A stretch of 64,000 bases of DNA from CAYMJV01 sp964390545 (GTDB lineage Bacteria; Desulfobacterota; BSN033; UBA1163): the NCBI GenBank assembly GCA_964390545.1, contig CAYMJV010000002.1, positions 1 to 64,000 on the forward strand. The letters run 5' to 3'. Below are positions 42,807-52,440 of this stretch, piece after piece. A model generated the notes under the pieces. It was not told the DNA's origin. It saw only the letters and a program-made list of their open reading frames with translations, and ran no database searches. How positions within the stretch are numbered: position 1 is the stretch's first letter; the number at the start of each line of letters is the position of its first letter. Made by a program: the position numbers and the translations under genes.

Positions 42807-44480
42807 CTATATGGCTGGGAAATAGAGTTCAAAGTTTGAACCTTTTCCAATTTCGCTCCCCACCCTTATTTCCCCTCCCATCGATTCGACAATCCTCAGG
42901 GAGATGGATAAACCAAGACCCGTTCCTTTATCAGGGGATTTTGTGGTAAAGAAAGGATCGAAGATTCTCTCCAGATCCTCCTTCTTGATGCCAATTCCCG
43001 TATCAGAGATCCGGATTCTCACCAGCCGATCTCCTCTTGAGAATTTTGTCAGGAGAACAGAGATGGGGTCGGCTTTTCGTAAATGCAAATAATCCGTTTC
43101 CATTGGATCTCCTTTCCGCCTCGTTGGATAGGGACGATGCTCCCGAATCGGGAAGGCGTCCTCAACAAGATACTCTTCCGATTGAATCTCCAGAGTGCCC
43201 CCACCCGGCATCGCATCGATCCCATTTAAGATGATATTGATAAAGACTTGAGAAAGTTGGGATTCATCCCCCTTGATCAAGGGTAAATTGAGCTGGAGAT
43301 TCAACTGGGTTTGGATGTTCTTAAAATTCTTTTGATAGGAGAGGAGGGAAAGGGCATTTTCTACGACTTTATTGACATTCACCTCCCGAATTTCAAATTT
43401 TGACGGGCGCGAAAAGTCCAGCAATTCTCTAACGATCCGGTTAATTCTCTCGATTTCTTTCTCGATTCGATTTAAGTAATCTTTTTCCTCTTCTCGTTCA
43501 ATTCCACCTTTCTGTAAAATGCTGGTATATCCAAGAATCGCTCCCAAAGGATTCCCGACTTCATGGGCCACTCCTGCCGCGAATCTCCCAATGGATGCCA
43601 ATTTCTCAGTCCGAATTAATTCTTCCTGTGCCTGCTTTAACTGCCGGTTGGCGGATTCCAAAGATCTCAAATGATCGTCCAAGCTCTCCTGGTTTTCCTT
43701 TAACCTCTCGATCATCCGGTTAAAGGAGGAGATCAATTGCCCAATTTCATTCTTGGAATGGACTTCTATCTTTTGACTGAAGTCGCCTTCGCTGATTTTT
43801 TGTGTGAGCTGGACAAGTTCTTTTAACGGTGTTACCAAGACTCGAGAGAGTAAGAAACTTCCAAAGATGATTAAGACAATGCCGTCGAGCATGATGGAGA
43901 TCAAGATCATCCTCTGAGATTCCAGCAGATGTCTCATCACATCCCCGATAGGGATTTCCATCTGAATCCCGCCGGCCACTCTTCCTCGAAACCACAAGGG
44001 GGAATAGAGGGTTAATCTCTTATACTGGGCAGATAATAGACCTCTCGATTTTTCGACCTGTGTGTTAAATTGACCTGACCGTATGGATTGAGCCAAGAGA
44101 TCATTGGAAAAAGGACGGTCCAACCGTTCTGGGCGCATGCTGGCAACGATCTTTAGCTCCTGGTCCGCGATGGTCAAATCATAGAACATCCTTTCTTTGG
44201 TATAAACCAGGATAAAATCTTGAATCTCCTTCTTGACGACGGGGTGGGTCAAAGAAAACTCCTTCCTATTCAAAGCGATGTAGTCGATAATCACCTGAAA
44301 ATCTTGGATCATCCTTCCACCGCTCGCTATTTTTTCATAAAGGATCCTCCTTTCGCTGATTTTCGACATGGTAAAACCAATCAACAGGATGGCTGCCAGC
44401 ATGAGAAGTGAAATGTTAATCAGGATCTCCATCCTGAGATTCAAATTCAATTTTTTAAACAACCAGGATTGATTTCGCAT
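42807..44480 (-). CDS. Membrane histidine kinase with HAMP domain
   Basis: 557 residues. Two membrane helices (about 19-38 and 190-212) flank an extracytoplasmic sensor of about 150 residues, then HAMP (about 213-265), a coiled coil, HisKA with His306 in HEVGNPLGAILGY, and an ATPase domain with FINIILNGIDAMP, DTGIGI and GTGLGLSI. Between the N-box and DTGIGI there is an extra basic, Pro-rich stretch of about 45 residues (REHRPYPTRRKGDPMETDY). GGGGTG precedes the start. It lies 23 bases after pilD and 75 before its likely partner regulator. Confidence 0.92.
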   Translation of the reverse strand: MRNQSWLFKKLNLNLRMEILINISLLMLAAILLIGFTMSKISERRILYEKIASGGRMIQDFQVIIDYIALNRKEFSLTHPVVKKEIQDFILVYTKERMFYDLTIADQELKIVASMRPERLDRPFSNDLLAQSIRSGQFNTQVEKSRGLLSAQYKRLTLYSPLWFRGRVAGGIQMEIPIGDVMRHLLESQRMILISIMLDGIVLIIFGSFLLSRVLVTPLKELVQLTQKISEGDFSQKIEVHSKNEIGQLISSFNRMIERLKENQESLDDHLRSLESANRQLKQAQEELIRTEKLASIGRFAAGVAHEVGNPLGAILGYTSILQKGGIEREEEKDYLNRIEKEIERINRIVRELLDFSRPSKFEIREVNVNKVVENALSLLSYQKNFKNIQTQLNLQLNLPLIKGDESQLSQVFINIILNGIDAMPGGGTLEIQSEEYLVEDAFPIREHRPYPTRRKGDPMETDYLHLRKADPISVLLTKFSRGDRLVRIRISDTGIGIKKEDLERIFDPFFTTKSPDKGTGLGLSISLRIVESMGGEIRVGSEIGKGSNFELYFPAI

Positions 44481-44503
44481 AGGATGATTTCACCCCTTTA
44501 TCC

Positions 44504-45265
44504 TCACTTGTTTAAATTCAAATACAAAGTGATGATCGCCTCTCCATAGAAGAGGGAAACAGCGGCCCCAAGGGAAAGAAAGGGTCCAAAGGGGATCGCA
44601 TATTTCAAATCTTTCCCTTTGAGCATCATGACGATCACGCCGATGATGGATCCGATGAGTGAACCTAAGAGAATGGTGAGGATTACGGCTTTCCAACCCA
44701 AGAAGGCCCCGATCATCGCCAGTAATTTGACATCCCCTCCACCCATCCCCTCCCTTTTGAACAACCACTGATAAAAAGTGGCAACCAGAAAAAGACTCCC
44801 TCCTCCCAAGAGAACCCCTATCAGAGAATTTAAAAATGTGAGTTGGGGAAGAATGAACGAAGCGATGAGTCCAACACCTATCCCGGGCAGGCTGATCACA
44901 TCAGGAATGATCTGGTGAAACAAGTCGATGACCGTAATGACAATTAAACTCGCTAGGAATGAGAAATAGAAAAGATAGCTCCAAGAAACCCCGAACCGGC
45001 TGAACAGAAGGAAGGAACTGAGGGCGGTCACCCCTTCCACAAGGGGATACTGCGAAGAGATAGGGCCTTGACAATAGCGACATTTTGCCCTGAGGAGGAG
45101 GTAGCTGACCAGAGGGATATTGTCATAAAAAGGAATTGAACGTTGACAATGAGGACAATGAGAGCCCGGAAAGATGATCGATTCCCCCTTGGGGATTCGA
45201 CAGATACAGACATTCAGGAAACTACCGACGATGGCCCCAAAAACAATTGAACCCACGATCCACAT
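44504..45265 (-). CDS. pilD: Prepilin peptidase PilD
   Basis: About 253 residues from ATG at 45265 (GGAGGAAC upstream; a TTG one codon earlier is less likely). GSFLNVCICRIPKGES, then two CxxC pairs (CPHC and CRYC) that bind zinc, then the catalytic aspartates in VIDLFHQIIPD and GMGGGDVKLL. About seven more hydrophobic segments. It cleaves prepilin leaders such as those of FimT, PilV and PilW in this window and methylates the new N-terminus. First gene before the HAMP kinase and activator. Confidence 0.95.
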   Translation of the reverse strand: MWIVGSIVFGAIVGSFLNVCICRIPKGESIIFPGSHCPHCQRSIPFYDNIPLVSYLLLRAKCRYCQGPISSQYPLVEGVTALSSFLLFSRFGVSWSYLFYFSFLASLIVITVIDLFHQIIPDVISLPGIGVGLIASFILPQLTFLNSLIGVLLGGGSLFLVATFYQWLFKREGMGGGDVKLLAMIGAFLGWKAVILTILLGSLIGSIIGVIVMMLKGKDLKYAIPFGPFLSLGAAVSLFYGEAIITLYLNLNK

Positions 45266-45334
45266 CAAAGTTCCTCCGAGACTGAAAGGTTATATCATTG
45301 AACCCTGTGCGTTATGCTCTTTCCCCTCGGCATC

Positions 45335-47209
45335 TTATCGATGACATTCCAAATCCTGAATCATCCACCTCAAATCTTCCACCCTTGGCTTCGCCTTGGG
45401 AACCATTTCAATCCCTTTTTGATAATAATACTTACCCTTTTCGATATCCTTCATTCTGCTGACATAAATGTTACCCAGTTCCTCATAAAGGGTGATGATG
45501 CCTGGGGCCAATTTCATTGCCTTCGTCAACTCTCTAATGGCACCTTCATAGTCACCCATTTCCTTATAGAGGATCCCTAATCCAAATAATAGCCTCACAT
45601 CCTTTGGATTTTTCGATAGTAAATTTCTTAGGATCGCCTCTGATTTCCCATACTCCTTTTGGTTCTGGTAGTAAAGAGAAAGGTTGATTTTCAAGACCTC
45701 ATCTTCGGGTTTCAACGACAGGGCAGCCATCAACTCCTGAAGGGCCCGTTCAGGCCGATTAAGTTTTTGATAAACGATACCAAGATTGTTTCGAGACTCA
45801 TAATCTATCGGAAGAATCTGGACCGCTTTTTCGAGATATTCTGCCGCTTTTTCGTCCATCCCTAAATCCATATAGACGACCCCCATGAGGGCATTGGCCA
45901 CATTGCTCTCAGGATACTTTTCCACTGCATCTGACCACAGGGTGTAACTGTTTTCCCATATTCTGTTTTGCTGAATGGTCAGGAAGGAATAACACCCTAG
46001 CAAAAACAAAAAAAGGGTTAGGGAGAGTAGTTTGAAAAATCCTTCAGAAAATCTTGGATGAATGATGGAGGACAACCTATCAAAACCAATTCCCAAAAGA
46101 AAACAAGTCGAGAGGGAAGGGATAAAAACATACCGATCTGCCAGAAGGGTGCTGATCGGGATAATATTGAGATAAGGGAGCAAGGTCACAAAGAAGAACC
46201 ATACAGAAAAGAAAATGACCTTTGTCCTCTTGAGAGACCAGATGCTTAACCCAAGCAGCGAACAAACGGACACGACGGCGATTAGAGTTCGAAGGTTAAG
46301 GAGTTCAACGGGAAGAGTAATCGTGTAAGCGGCTGAGTAGTTGAACGCAAAGGCCAGAAGTTTGATATTGTAGAGAAAGACATAAAAGCTGATCAGGAAG
46401 TTATTAAAGAAATTGCCTCCCCTGTAGGGCTTCACTCCTCCGGCATCAAGCATGACTCTGATTAATATGAAGGCAAAGATGAGGGAAACAATAATAGAAA
46501 GGACGAAAAACAACCAGTGTCCCTTCACAAAATCAATCCATCTGTCTTGTCGGAGGGCTATCTCATAAACGAGGATGATTGCTGGAAAGACAATGGCTGC
46601 GGGTTTTGAAAGCGTGGCCAGAAGAATAGAAAGAAGAACCAGACCAAGGAAGGTTATTTTAGCCCCCCCCTTCTTCCCCCTTCCTTTGAGGTAGAGATAA
46701 AAAGCAAGAAAAAAGAAAAATCCTTGAAGGACTTCTTTCCTAGCTGCAAGCCATGTCACTGCCTCCACATGGACGGGATGCGCAGCAAATAAAAGCGCAC
46801 CGAATAACCCGACACGGAAATGGGAATCTGGCTGCTTCCCTCCTCTCAAATTGGCAGATAAAAACCTAAGAACAAGAAAGACCATCAGACAGGTAAGTAT
46901 GTAAAAAAGAATATTTGTTATACGATAACCCGTGGGGTTCAATTTCCAGAATTTGTAGTCAACTGCGTAACTTAACATCCGAACAGGCTGATACGTTTGC
47001 CCTTTCTCAGGCTTAAATATTTTCTTAATTCCTTCCCAACCTAAGTTCCGGATGCTTGCATTTTGGTAAATCATCCCATCATCCCAATTGGTGAACTGGT
47101 GTCCCAGGGTATTAAGATAAAGAACAGCTACAAGAACAGCAATCAGAAGAGAGGCGATCCATTCTCTTCGAGGACTTACCAACCCCCTCGGCTCATGGGC
47201 GTGGGACAT
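45335..47209 (-). CDS. Multi-pass membrane protein with C-terminal TPRs (TMTC/O-mannosyltransferase-like)
   Basis: About 624 residues. Residues 1-400 hold about ten hydrophobic segments in a GT-C pattern, with an early loop NWDDGMIYQN bearing the Asp pair and AAHPVHVEAVTWLAARKE. Residues about 410-624 are TPRs (ALMGVVYMDLGMDEKAAEYLEKAVQ and following). By analogy with eukaryotic TMTC proteins and bacterial homologues it may glycosylate exported proteins using a lipid-linked sugar. I chose ATG at 47209 (GGAAAGG upstream); earlier GTG and ATG overlap asnB. It lies between the glycan cluster and pilD, so pilin or PilY1 glycosylation is an attractive guess only. Confidence 0.8.
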   Translation of the reverse strand: MSHAHEPRGLVSPRREWIASLLIAVLVAVLYLNTLGHQFTNWDDGMIYQNASIRNLGWEGIKKIFKPEKGQTYQPVRMLSYAVDYKFWKLNPTGYRITNILFYILTCLMVFLVLRFLSANLRGGKQPDSHFRVGLFGALLFAAHPVHVEAVTWLAARKEVLQGFFFFLAFYLYLKGRGKKGGAKITFLGLVLLSILLATLSKPAAIVFPAIILVYEIALRQDRWIDFVKGHWLFFVLSIIVSLIFAFILIRVMLDAGGVKPYRGGNFFNNFLISFYVFLYNIKLLAFAFNYSAAYTITLPVELLNLRTLIAVVSVCSLLGLSIWSLKRTKVIFFSVWFFFVTLLPYLNIIPISTLLADRYVFIPSLSTCFLLGIGFDRLSSIIHPRFSEGFFKLLSLTLFLFLLGCYSFLTIQQNRIWENSYTLWSDAVEKYPESNVANALMGVVYMDLGMDEKAAEYLEKAVQILPIDYESRNNLGIVYQKLNRPERALQELMAALSLKPEDEVLKINLSLYYQNQKEYGKSEAILRNLLSKNPKDVRLLFGLGILYKEMGDYEGAIRELTKAMKLAPGIITLYEELGNIYVSRMKDIEKGKYYYQKGIEMVPKAKPRVEDLRWMIQDLECHR

Positions 47210-47225
47210 ACCGGCCTTTCCACTT

Positions 47226-49208
47226 TTAAATAACATGCGGTTTAAAATCACCCTGCTGATCCATGAAGATTCGAAACCAATTCTCTAAAAAGAGAAGAGA
47301 CCAAATCTTTGCCGAATGGTCATAGCGTAAGGAGAGGTGCTCTTCCAGGAGTTGTTCGATGCCTTCTTTCCTGAAATATCCTCTCTGCAGCGCCTTCCGG
47401 TCCAAGAGGACATCGTAAACATAATTTTTTAGATCTTTTCTAATCCATCTTGAAATGGGAACGCCGAATCCCATCTTTTTTCGCTTTGAAATAGCCGGTG
47501 GAAGAAAATCGGAAAAAGCTTTCTTGAGGATAAATTTGGCCCTGGATCCGTTTAGTTTGAATTGGGATGGAATTTGTGCGACCAATTCCATGAATTGATG
47601 ATCCAGAAACGGAACGCGGGCCTCGAGAGAATTAGCCATGGTGGCAATATCCATTTTGACGAGTAGATCCTCAGGAAGGTAGGAATGGATATCCAGATAA
47701 AGCAATTTATTTAAAGGATCTTCGGTTTCGCTTTCCTCGTATTTTTCTACTAAATAACCAACGGGGTCGATGTGCATTAAGGTATGATCCATTTCTGGGG
47801 AATAAATTCCACTTCTCTCTTTGGCGTTGAAGATTTTGATCTGTTCTGCGTAATTTCTAGCCTGGTTAGAAGATAACAATTCCAGAAAATCTGCCAGCCG
47901 ATTGAATGTCTTCTCCCTCCAATGCAGGGAAGCCCCCATTCTGAGAATGGGCGGCATCCAGTCCTTTCTTACCTTTTCTGGAATTTTAGTAAACCAGGCA
48001 ACCCACTTACTTCGAAGATATCTCGGATAACCTGCAAAATTCTCATCCCCGGCATCTCCGGTGAGCACCACTTTCACGAAATCCTTTGTCATCTTCGCCA
48101 CATAATAGGTGGGAATGGCTGACGAATCAGCGAACGGTTCGCTGTAGTACCATACCAATTCAGGCAAAATCTCAATGGCATTCGGCCGCACCACAAATTC
48201 GTGATGTTCAGTCGAAAAATGTCTTGAAACAATTCTTGCGAACCCCAGCTCATCAAACTCTTTCTCTTCAAACCCTATGGAGAATGTTTTTACAGGTTGA
48301 TGACTCAACTTCGACATGATCCCTACGACGAGACTGGAGTCCATCCCTCCGCTCAGAAAGGCCCCTACAGGGACATCGCTGATGAGTCTGAGTTTCACCG
48401 ATTCTTCGAGCCCTGACCTGATTTGATCACCCCATTCATTCAAATCCGCTTTATTCTTTTGAATCGGGGAAAAATCGAGGTCCCAGTATTTTTCTATCTT
48501 CACCTTTCCTGACAGATCATAGAGCAGGTAGTGGGCGGGAGGTAATTTCTTTATCCCTTCGAAGATCGTAAGAGGAGACGGAACATATTGATAAGTCAAA
48601 TAATGATGAAGCCCAACGAGGTTCACCTTTCGCTCGACCCCTGCTGCTTGAAGAATTGCCCTTATCTCTGAGGCAAATAGAAAGCGACCTTTCCCCATCC
48701 AGTAAACCAAGGGTTTCTTGCCCAGCCTGTCTCGAGCCAGAAAAAGCCTTTTCCGCTTCAGATCCCAGATAGCAAAGGCGAACATCCCTCGAAAATATTT
48801 CAGGCACTCAACATCCCATTCTTCATAGGCATGAAGGATCACCTCTGTGTCAGATCTTGATCTAAAAACATGTCCTTTTTCTTCTAACCCTTTCCTGACT
48901 TCTTGGAAATTATAAATCTCTCCGTTATAAACGATCCAAATCGTTCCATCCTCATTACGCATGGGCTGATGCCCAGCTTCCGAGAGATCGATGATGGAGA
49001 GACGGCGGTGTCCCAACGCCACTTCAAAACCACCTTCATCTCGAGGGGGTCCTGATGATTTGTTCACTTCAATGGTTCGACTCCCTCTTAGGAAGAGCAT
49101 TCCTTCATCATCCGGCCCCCGATGTGCCAAGGCATCACACATCCTCTTGGTCACTTCCACGGAGATGCGCTTATTGTCGAAATCGATCTCCCCACAGATC
49201 CCGCACAT
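47226..49208 (-). CDS. asnB: Asparagine synthase-type amidotransferase
   Basis: 660 residues. N-terminal class II glutaminase domain begins MCGICGE with nucleophile Cys2, and has RGPDDEG and GHRRLSIIDLSEAGHQP. The C-terminal synthase domain has the PP-loop SGGMDSS. It uses glutamine nitrogen and ATP to amidate a carboxylate. The setting among glycosyltransferases suggests sugar-acid or glycan amidation rather than free asparagine. Its length is close to that of amidotransferases of PEP-CTERM/exosortase loci, but no exosortase is seen. GGGAGA lies eight bases before the ATG. Confidence 0.92.
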   Translation of the reverse strand: MCGICGEIDFDNKRISVEVTKRMCDALAHRGPDDEGMLFLRGSRTIEVNKSSGPPRDEGGFEVALGHRRLSIIDLSEAGHQPMRNEDGTIWIVYNGEIYNFQEVRKGLEEKGHVFRSRSDTEVILHAYEEWDVECLKYFRGMFAFAIWDLKRKRLFLARDRLGKKPLVYWMGKGRFLFASEIRAILQAAGVERKVNLVGLHHYLTYQYVPSPLTIFEGIKKLPPAHYLLYDLSGKVKIEKYWDLDFSPIQKNKADLNEWGDQIRSGLEESVKLRLISDVPVGAFLSGGMDSSLVVGIMSKLSHQPVKTFSIGFEEKEFDELGFARIVSRHFSTEHHEFVVRPNAIEILPELVWYYSEPFADSSAIPTYYVAKMTKDFVKVVLTGDAGDENFAGYPRYLRSKWVAWFTKIPEKVRKDWMPPILRMGASLHWREKTFNRLADFLELLSSNQARNYAEQIKIFNAKERSGIYSPEMDHTLMHIDPVGYLVEKYEESETEDPLNKLLYLDIHSYLPEDLLVKMDIATMANSLEARVPFLDHQFMELVAQIPSQFKLNGSRAKFILKKAFSDFLPPAISKRKKMGFGVPISRWIRKDLKNYVYDVLLDRKALQRGYFRKEGIEQLLEEHLSLRYDHSAKIWSLLFLENWFRIFMDQQGDFKPHVI

Positions 49209-49209
49209 C

Positions 49210-50388
49210 TTAGGCTCTCCCGCTCAGCATATGTTGATAGAGTTCGATGTATCGATTAGCGATCAAATCAATGGAGTAATTTTCTCGTATATATTGTCTG
49301 CTCCTTCTACCCACTTCTTCTCTTACTCCTCCCTCTCGAATAAGATAACGGATGGCATTGGAAAGCCCTTGGACATCTCCGGGATGGACAAGGACTCCAT
49401 TCTTGGCCAAAATGTATTGCCCTACCGAAACTTCTTTGGATTCTCCCTTCCCAAGGGCCTCTGGATTTCCTCCGACATCTGTCGCAATGCATGGAATTCC
49501 TTGGCTCATGGCTTCCAACAAGGCATTGGACACCCCTTCAGTTCTTGAAGGCAGGACAAAAAGATCAGCCTCTCTCAAGTAAGAAGAGACATCCTGAACC
49601 ATCCCACGAAAATCGATTGAATCTGTCAGGTTTAATGATTTGGATAAATTTCTGAGTTCCGATGCAAGAGGACCATCTCCCAGAATCAGAAGTTTAAGGG
49701 ATTTTTCATGTTGCATCACCTGGGCCCATGCTTTAATTAGGATATCCATCCCTTTTTCCCTGCTCAGCCTTGCTGATGTCAGGACAGTTCTAACGGGGGC
49801 GTAAGCACCCTTCCCTTCGGACGAAATCTCAACACCATTGGGAATATAGACAATGCGCGATTCAGGATATCCGATCTCGATAAATTCCCTTCCACTGATC
49901 TTGTTTGTCGCAACCAAATAATCCATTTTCTTGACCAAATATTTCAATTGAAAATCCCCTGAAGGATATCGTCTTAACTCCCTGATATCACTTGTCATTC
50001 CAGAACTTCCGCTTTTAACAAGAACCGGTTTATGAAGAAGTTCTCTTCCAAAGAATACAGAAACAAAAGCGGGGTAAAGGACTTGATGGACATGAATCAA
50101 ATCGTAATGCTTCCCCTGTGCAAGAAGATAAGCGCCAAGGCTCGCCATATAGGCCAAGACTCCAAAGGAACGAATCCCTCTTATTCCGAACATTCCCCAG
50201 CATGAAAAATTCCGAATGACTCTAATCCCATCTATCCTTTCCGTCGGAAGGGTATTGATCCGCCACCACCCTGTTATAAGAGTAACATCAACACTCTTCT
50301 CTATTAATTTCTTAGCGAGCAATTGGGCCTGTTTTTCTGCTCCCCCAATGAGAGGATAAAACTGTGAAATGACCATTAGGACTTTCAT
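49210..50388 (-). CDS. Glycosyltransferase family 4
   Basis: 392 residues with the GT-B fold: N-terminal MVISQFYPLIGGAEKQ, then the C-terminal donor site with RLSREKGMDILIKAW and the EX7E motif in RTEGVSNALLEAM. A retaining transferase that adds a nucleotide-activated sugar on the cytoplasmic face. It overlaps the FkbM gene by ATGA and ends one base before asnB. Confidence 0.92.
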   Translation of the reverse strand: MKVLMVISQFYPLIGGAEKQAQLLAKKLIEKSVDVTLITGWWRINTLPTERIDGIRVIRNFSCWGMFGIRGIRSFGVLAYMASLGAYLLAQGKHYDLIHVHQVLYPAFVSVFFGRELLHKPVLVKSGSSGMTSDIRELRRYPSGDFQLKYLVKKMDYLVATNKISGREFIEIGYPESRIVYIPNGVEISSEGKGAYAPVRTVLTSARLSREKGMDILIKAWAQVMQHEKSLKLLILGDGPLASELRNLSKSLNLTDSIDFRGMVQDVSSYLREADLFVLPSRTEGVSNALLEAMSQGIPCIATDVGGNPEALGKGESKEVSVGQYILAKNGVLVHPGDVQGLSNAIRYLIREGGVREEVGRRSRQYIRENYSIDLIANRYIELYQHMLSGRA

Positions 50389-51257
50389 CCGTTACCTTTG
50401 CGGGAATCTCTTCGCCTCATGAGATAATTGGGTTTTAAAACCCGTTCCATTCGGTATCCCTCGCTTTCAAGAAGCTCGATTACGTTTCCTCCTGCCCTTT
50501 CCACGAGTTCCGAATGCTGTTCAATAATCATAAAGTCAGGGCGCAGGGAGTCGTCAATATCCCTGAAGAATTGATGTAGGACCCTAAACTCAAAACCTTC
50601 GATATCGAACTTGGCCCCTTGGACTCGATTAATTCCATGTTTCCTTAAGAGCGCCGCAAGGGGAGAACACGGGACATCAACGTGATCTTCATTCATTGAT
50701 AAAAATGAATTTCCTGCTCGATTCCCAGTGACATTCAACCCGAGGCGAAGAACCTCCTTTTTGTTCGAGACTCCCTCATTCACCGCGATAACATTTTGGA
50801 TATGATTCAATTTAAGGTGAAGTGTAAGTTTTCTAAAATTGTAAGGGTCCGCTTCCACCGCAACGACAGACCCCTTTTCTCCGACGATCCGTGATGCGAT
50901 CAGTGAATAAAACCCGATGTGGGCGCCGATGTCCAGGAAGATATCTCCTGGCCGTAAATGTTTCCTCATAAACTCAATTTCACGGTGCTCGTAAAGATGT
51001 GGATAGAATAACAATGCACCATCGACGCACTCATAAGGATCTAACTGCATTCTAAAACCGAGGGCCTCCACTTCCAAGGATATCCTTCTTTTCCTCAGAT
51101 AGAACTGTCTCAGGAGACTTGCAGCAAAGGCCGCTCCTCTCATCCGTGGAAATCTCCTAGTCAGGCGGGATAAGAATTTCAATTCAGAATCCAACGTTGC
51201 CTCCGGCAAAGGGTGGTTCAAGCCTGTCTTCATCACCTTCAGCATTGAGTTTCTCAA
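50385..51257 (-). CDS. FkbM-family methyltransferase
   Basis: 290 residues. The SAM site is FLDIGAHIGFYSLIA (about 110-125), followed by VVAVEADPYN. The FkbM family O-methylates sugars or polyketides. The start is TTG at 51257, five bases after AGGAGG; an ATG four codons later is possible. The 111-base gap upstream has no gene. Confidence 0.88.
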   Translation of the reverse strand: MRNSMLKVMKTGLNHPLPEATLDSELKFLSRLTRRFPRMRGAAFAASLLRQFYLRKRRISLEVEALGFRMQLDPYECVDGALLFYPHLYEHREIEFMRKHLRPGDIFLDIGAHIGFYSLIASRIVGEKGSVVAVEADPYNFRKLTLHLKLNHIQNVIAVNEGVSNKKEVLRLGLNVTGNRAGNSFLSMNEDHVDVPCSPLAALLRKHGINRVQGAKFDIEGFEFRVLHQFFRDIDDSLRPDFMIIEQHSELVERAGGNVIELLESEGYRMERVLKPNYLMRRRDSRKGNG

Positions 51258-51368
51258 GCCCCCCTCCTCTGGTCAACTTACTTAAAACATGTTGAGATCT
51301 TTCTGTGGATCGGCAAAATCCCTCACCTAACGGACCCCTCAGGTGATCAATCACACCAGGCCCACTTT

Positions 51369-52358
51369 TCAAAATAGGTTTGCCATCCAACCCTTTACAG
51401 CTCGGGTGACACGTGCATACTTAGGGAGCACGCTCACATTTCTCTTTTCGAGAGCGTATAGTGCTCCCCCTAGTGGTAGAGCGAAAAGGACCAAGCTTTT
51501 TGCTAACGCAGGCTGAATCTTCCGTAACGATCTCGATATTCCCATCCCCGAGTGCAGTGAAAATCGAACGTAATTTACTGCCGATCTAAAGAAATCCCAT
51601 GGGGCGAAGCGAAACCACATGATTTCCTCATTTAGACGAAGTTCGTAATAGAATACCCCCCCCGCAGCATTTCTGGATGGGTCGCTTAACGAATGAGTAA
51701 TTTGATCTGAAGAAAACGCATTTTGAATAAAATATATCCTTAGCACTTCGTTCACGAAACGGGTCTTGTACGACTTTGCAATTGCATTCCAGACCACACC
51801 CTCTGGAACATACCTTGCTCCTTCAACGTCTGGGAAAGGATATCGGCGTAACACTTCGCTACACTGAAATCCCCACTTTTCGCCTTTCACCCCGTACCGA
51901 TAATAAATTTCAAGAGAATCAGAATCCGTAATGTCCCAGGGAAATCTATGCCCGACCAACCTCCCATACTGGTCCTTACATAGGCCGCAAACCCCGGAGA
52001 ATCGGGGTTTTTGCTTCGTTGGAATAGAATCCCAGTGGAATTTAAAACGCTCTAAGGCTTCCGGAACACATGCATCGTCGGAATCAAAAGGGAGGAAGAA
52101 TTTCCCCTGGGCCTGTTCCAAGCCTCGTCTGAAAGCCACATGTTTTCCCTTGTTCGGCTGCCACACGTAACGAACGAGAAAATCTGCCTCTTGCTTCCAC
52201 TTTTCAACGACCTCATATGTATCATCAGTGGAACCATCGTCCACAATGATCCACTCGAAACTCCGATATGTCTGCGCTCGAAGGCTTTCATAGACGCGCG
52301 GCAACGTATGGGCACGGTTAAGAGTTGGGGTGAATACTGTAAACAATGGCTTGTCCAA
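51369..52358 (-). CDS. Glycosyltransferase family 2
   Basis: 329 residues. N-terminal GT-A domain with FTPTLNRAHTLPRVYESL, IIVDDGSTDDT and the metal site FDSDDA. The C-terminal part (about 210-329) has a hydrophobic stretch that may touch the membrane. The start is TTG with GAGGTGA upstream. Inverting transferase of the glycan pathway; acceptor unknown. Confidence 0.9.
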   Translation of the reverse strand: MDKPLFTVFTPTLNRAHTLPRVYESLRAQTYRSFEWIIVDDGSTDDTYEVVEKWKQEADFLVRYVWQPNKGKHVAFRRGLEQAQGKFFLPFDSDDACVPEALERFKFHWDSIPTKQKPRFSGVCGLCKDQYGRLVGHRFPWDITDSDSLEIYYRYGVKGEKWGFQCSEVLRRYPFPDVEGARYVPEGVVWNAIAKSYKTRFVNEVLRIYFIQNAFSSDQITHSLSDPSRNAAGGVFYYELRLNEEIMWFRFAPWDFFRSAVNYVRFSLHSGMGISRSLRKIQPALAKSLVLFALPLGGALYALEKRNVSVLPKYARVTRAVKGWMANLF

Positions 52359-52440
52359 TTTGTCACCTCACAGATCATTCCTCACTGTTTTATAGAAACG
52401 ATTATGTCTTATTGTCATTTGCCTCCCGAACAAACACAAA

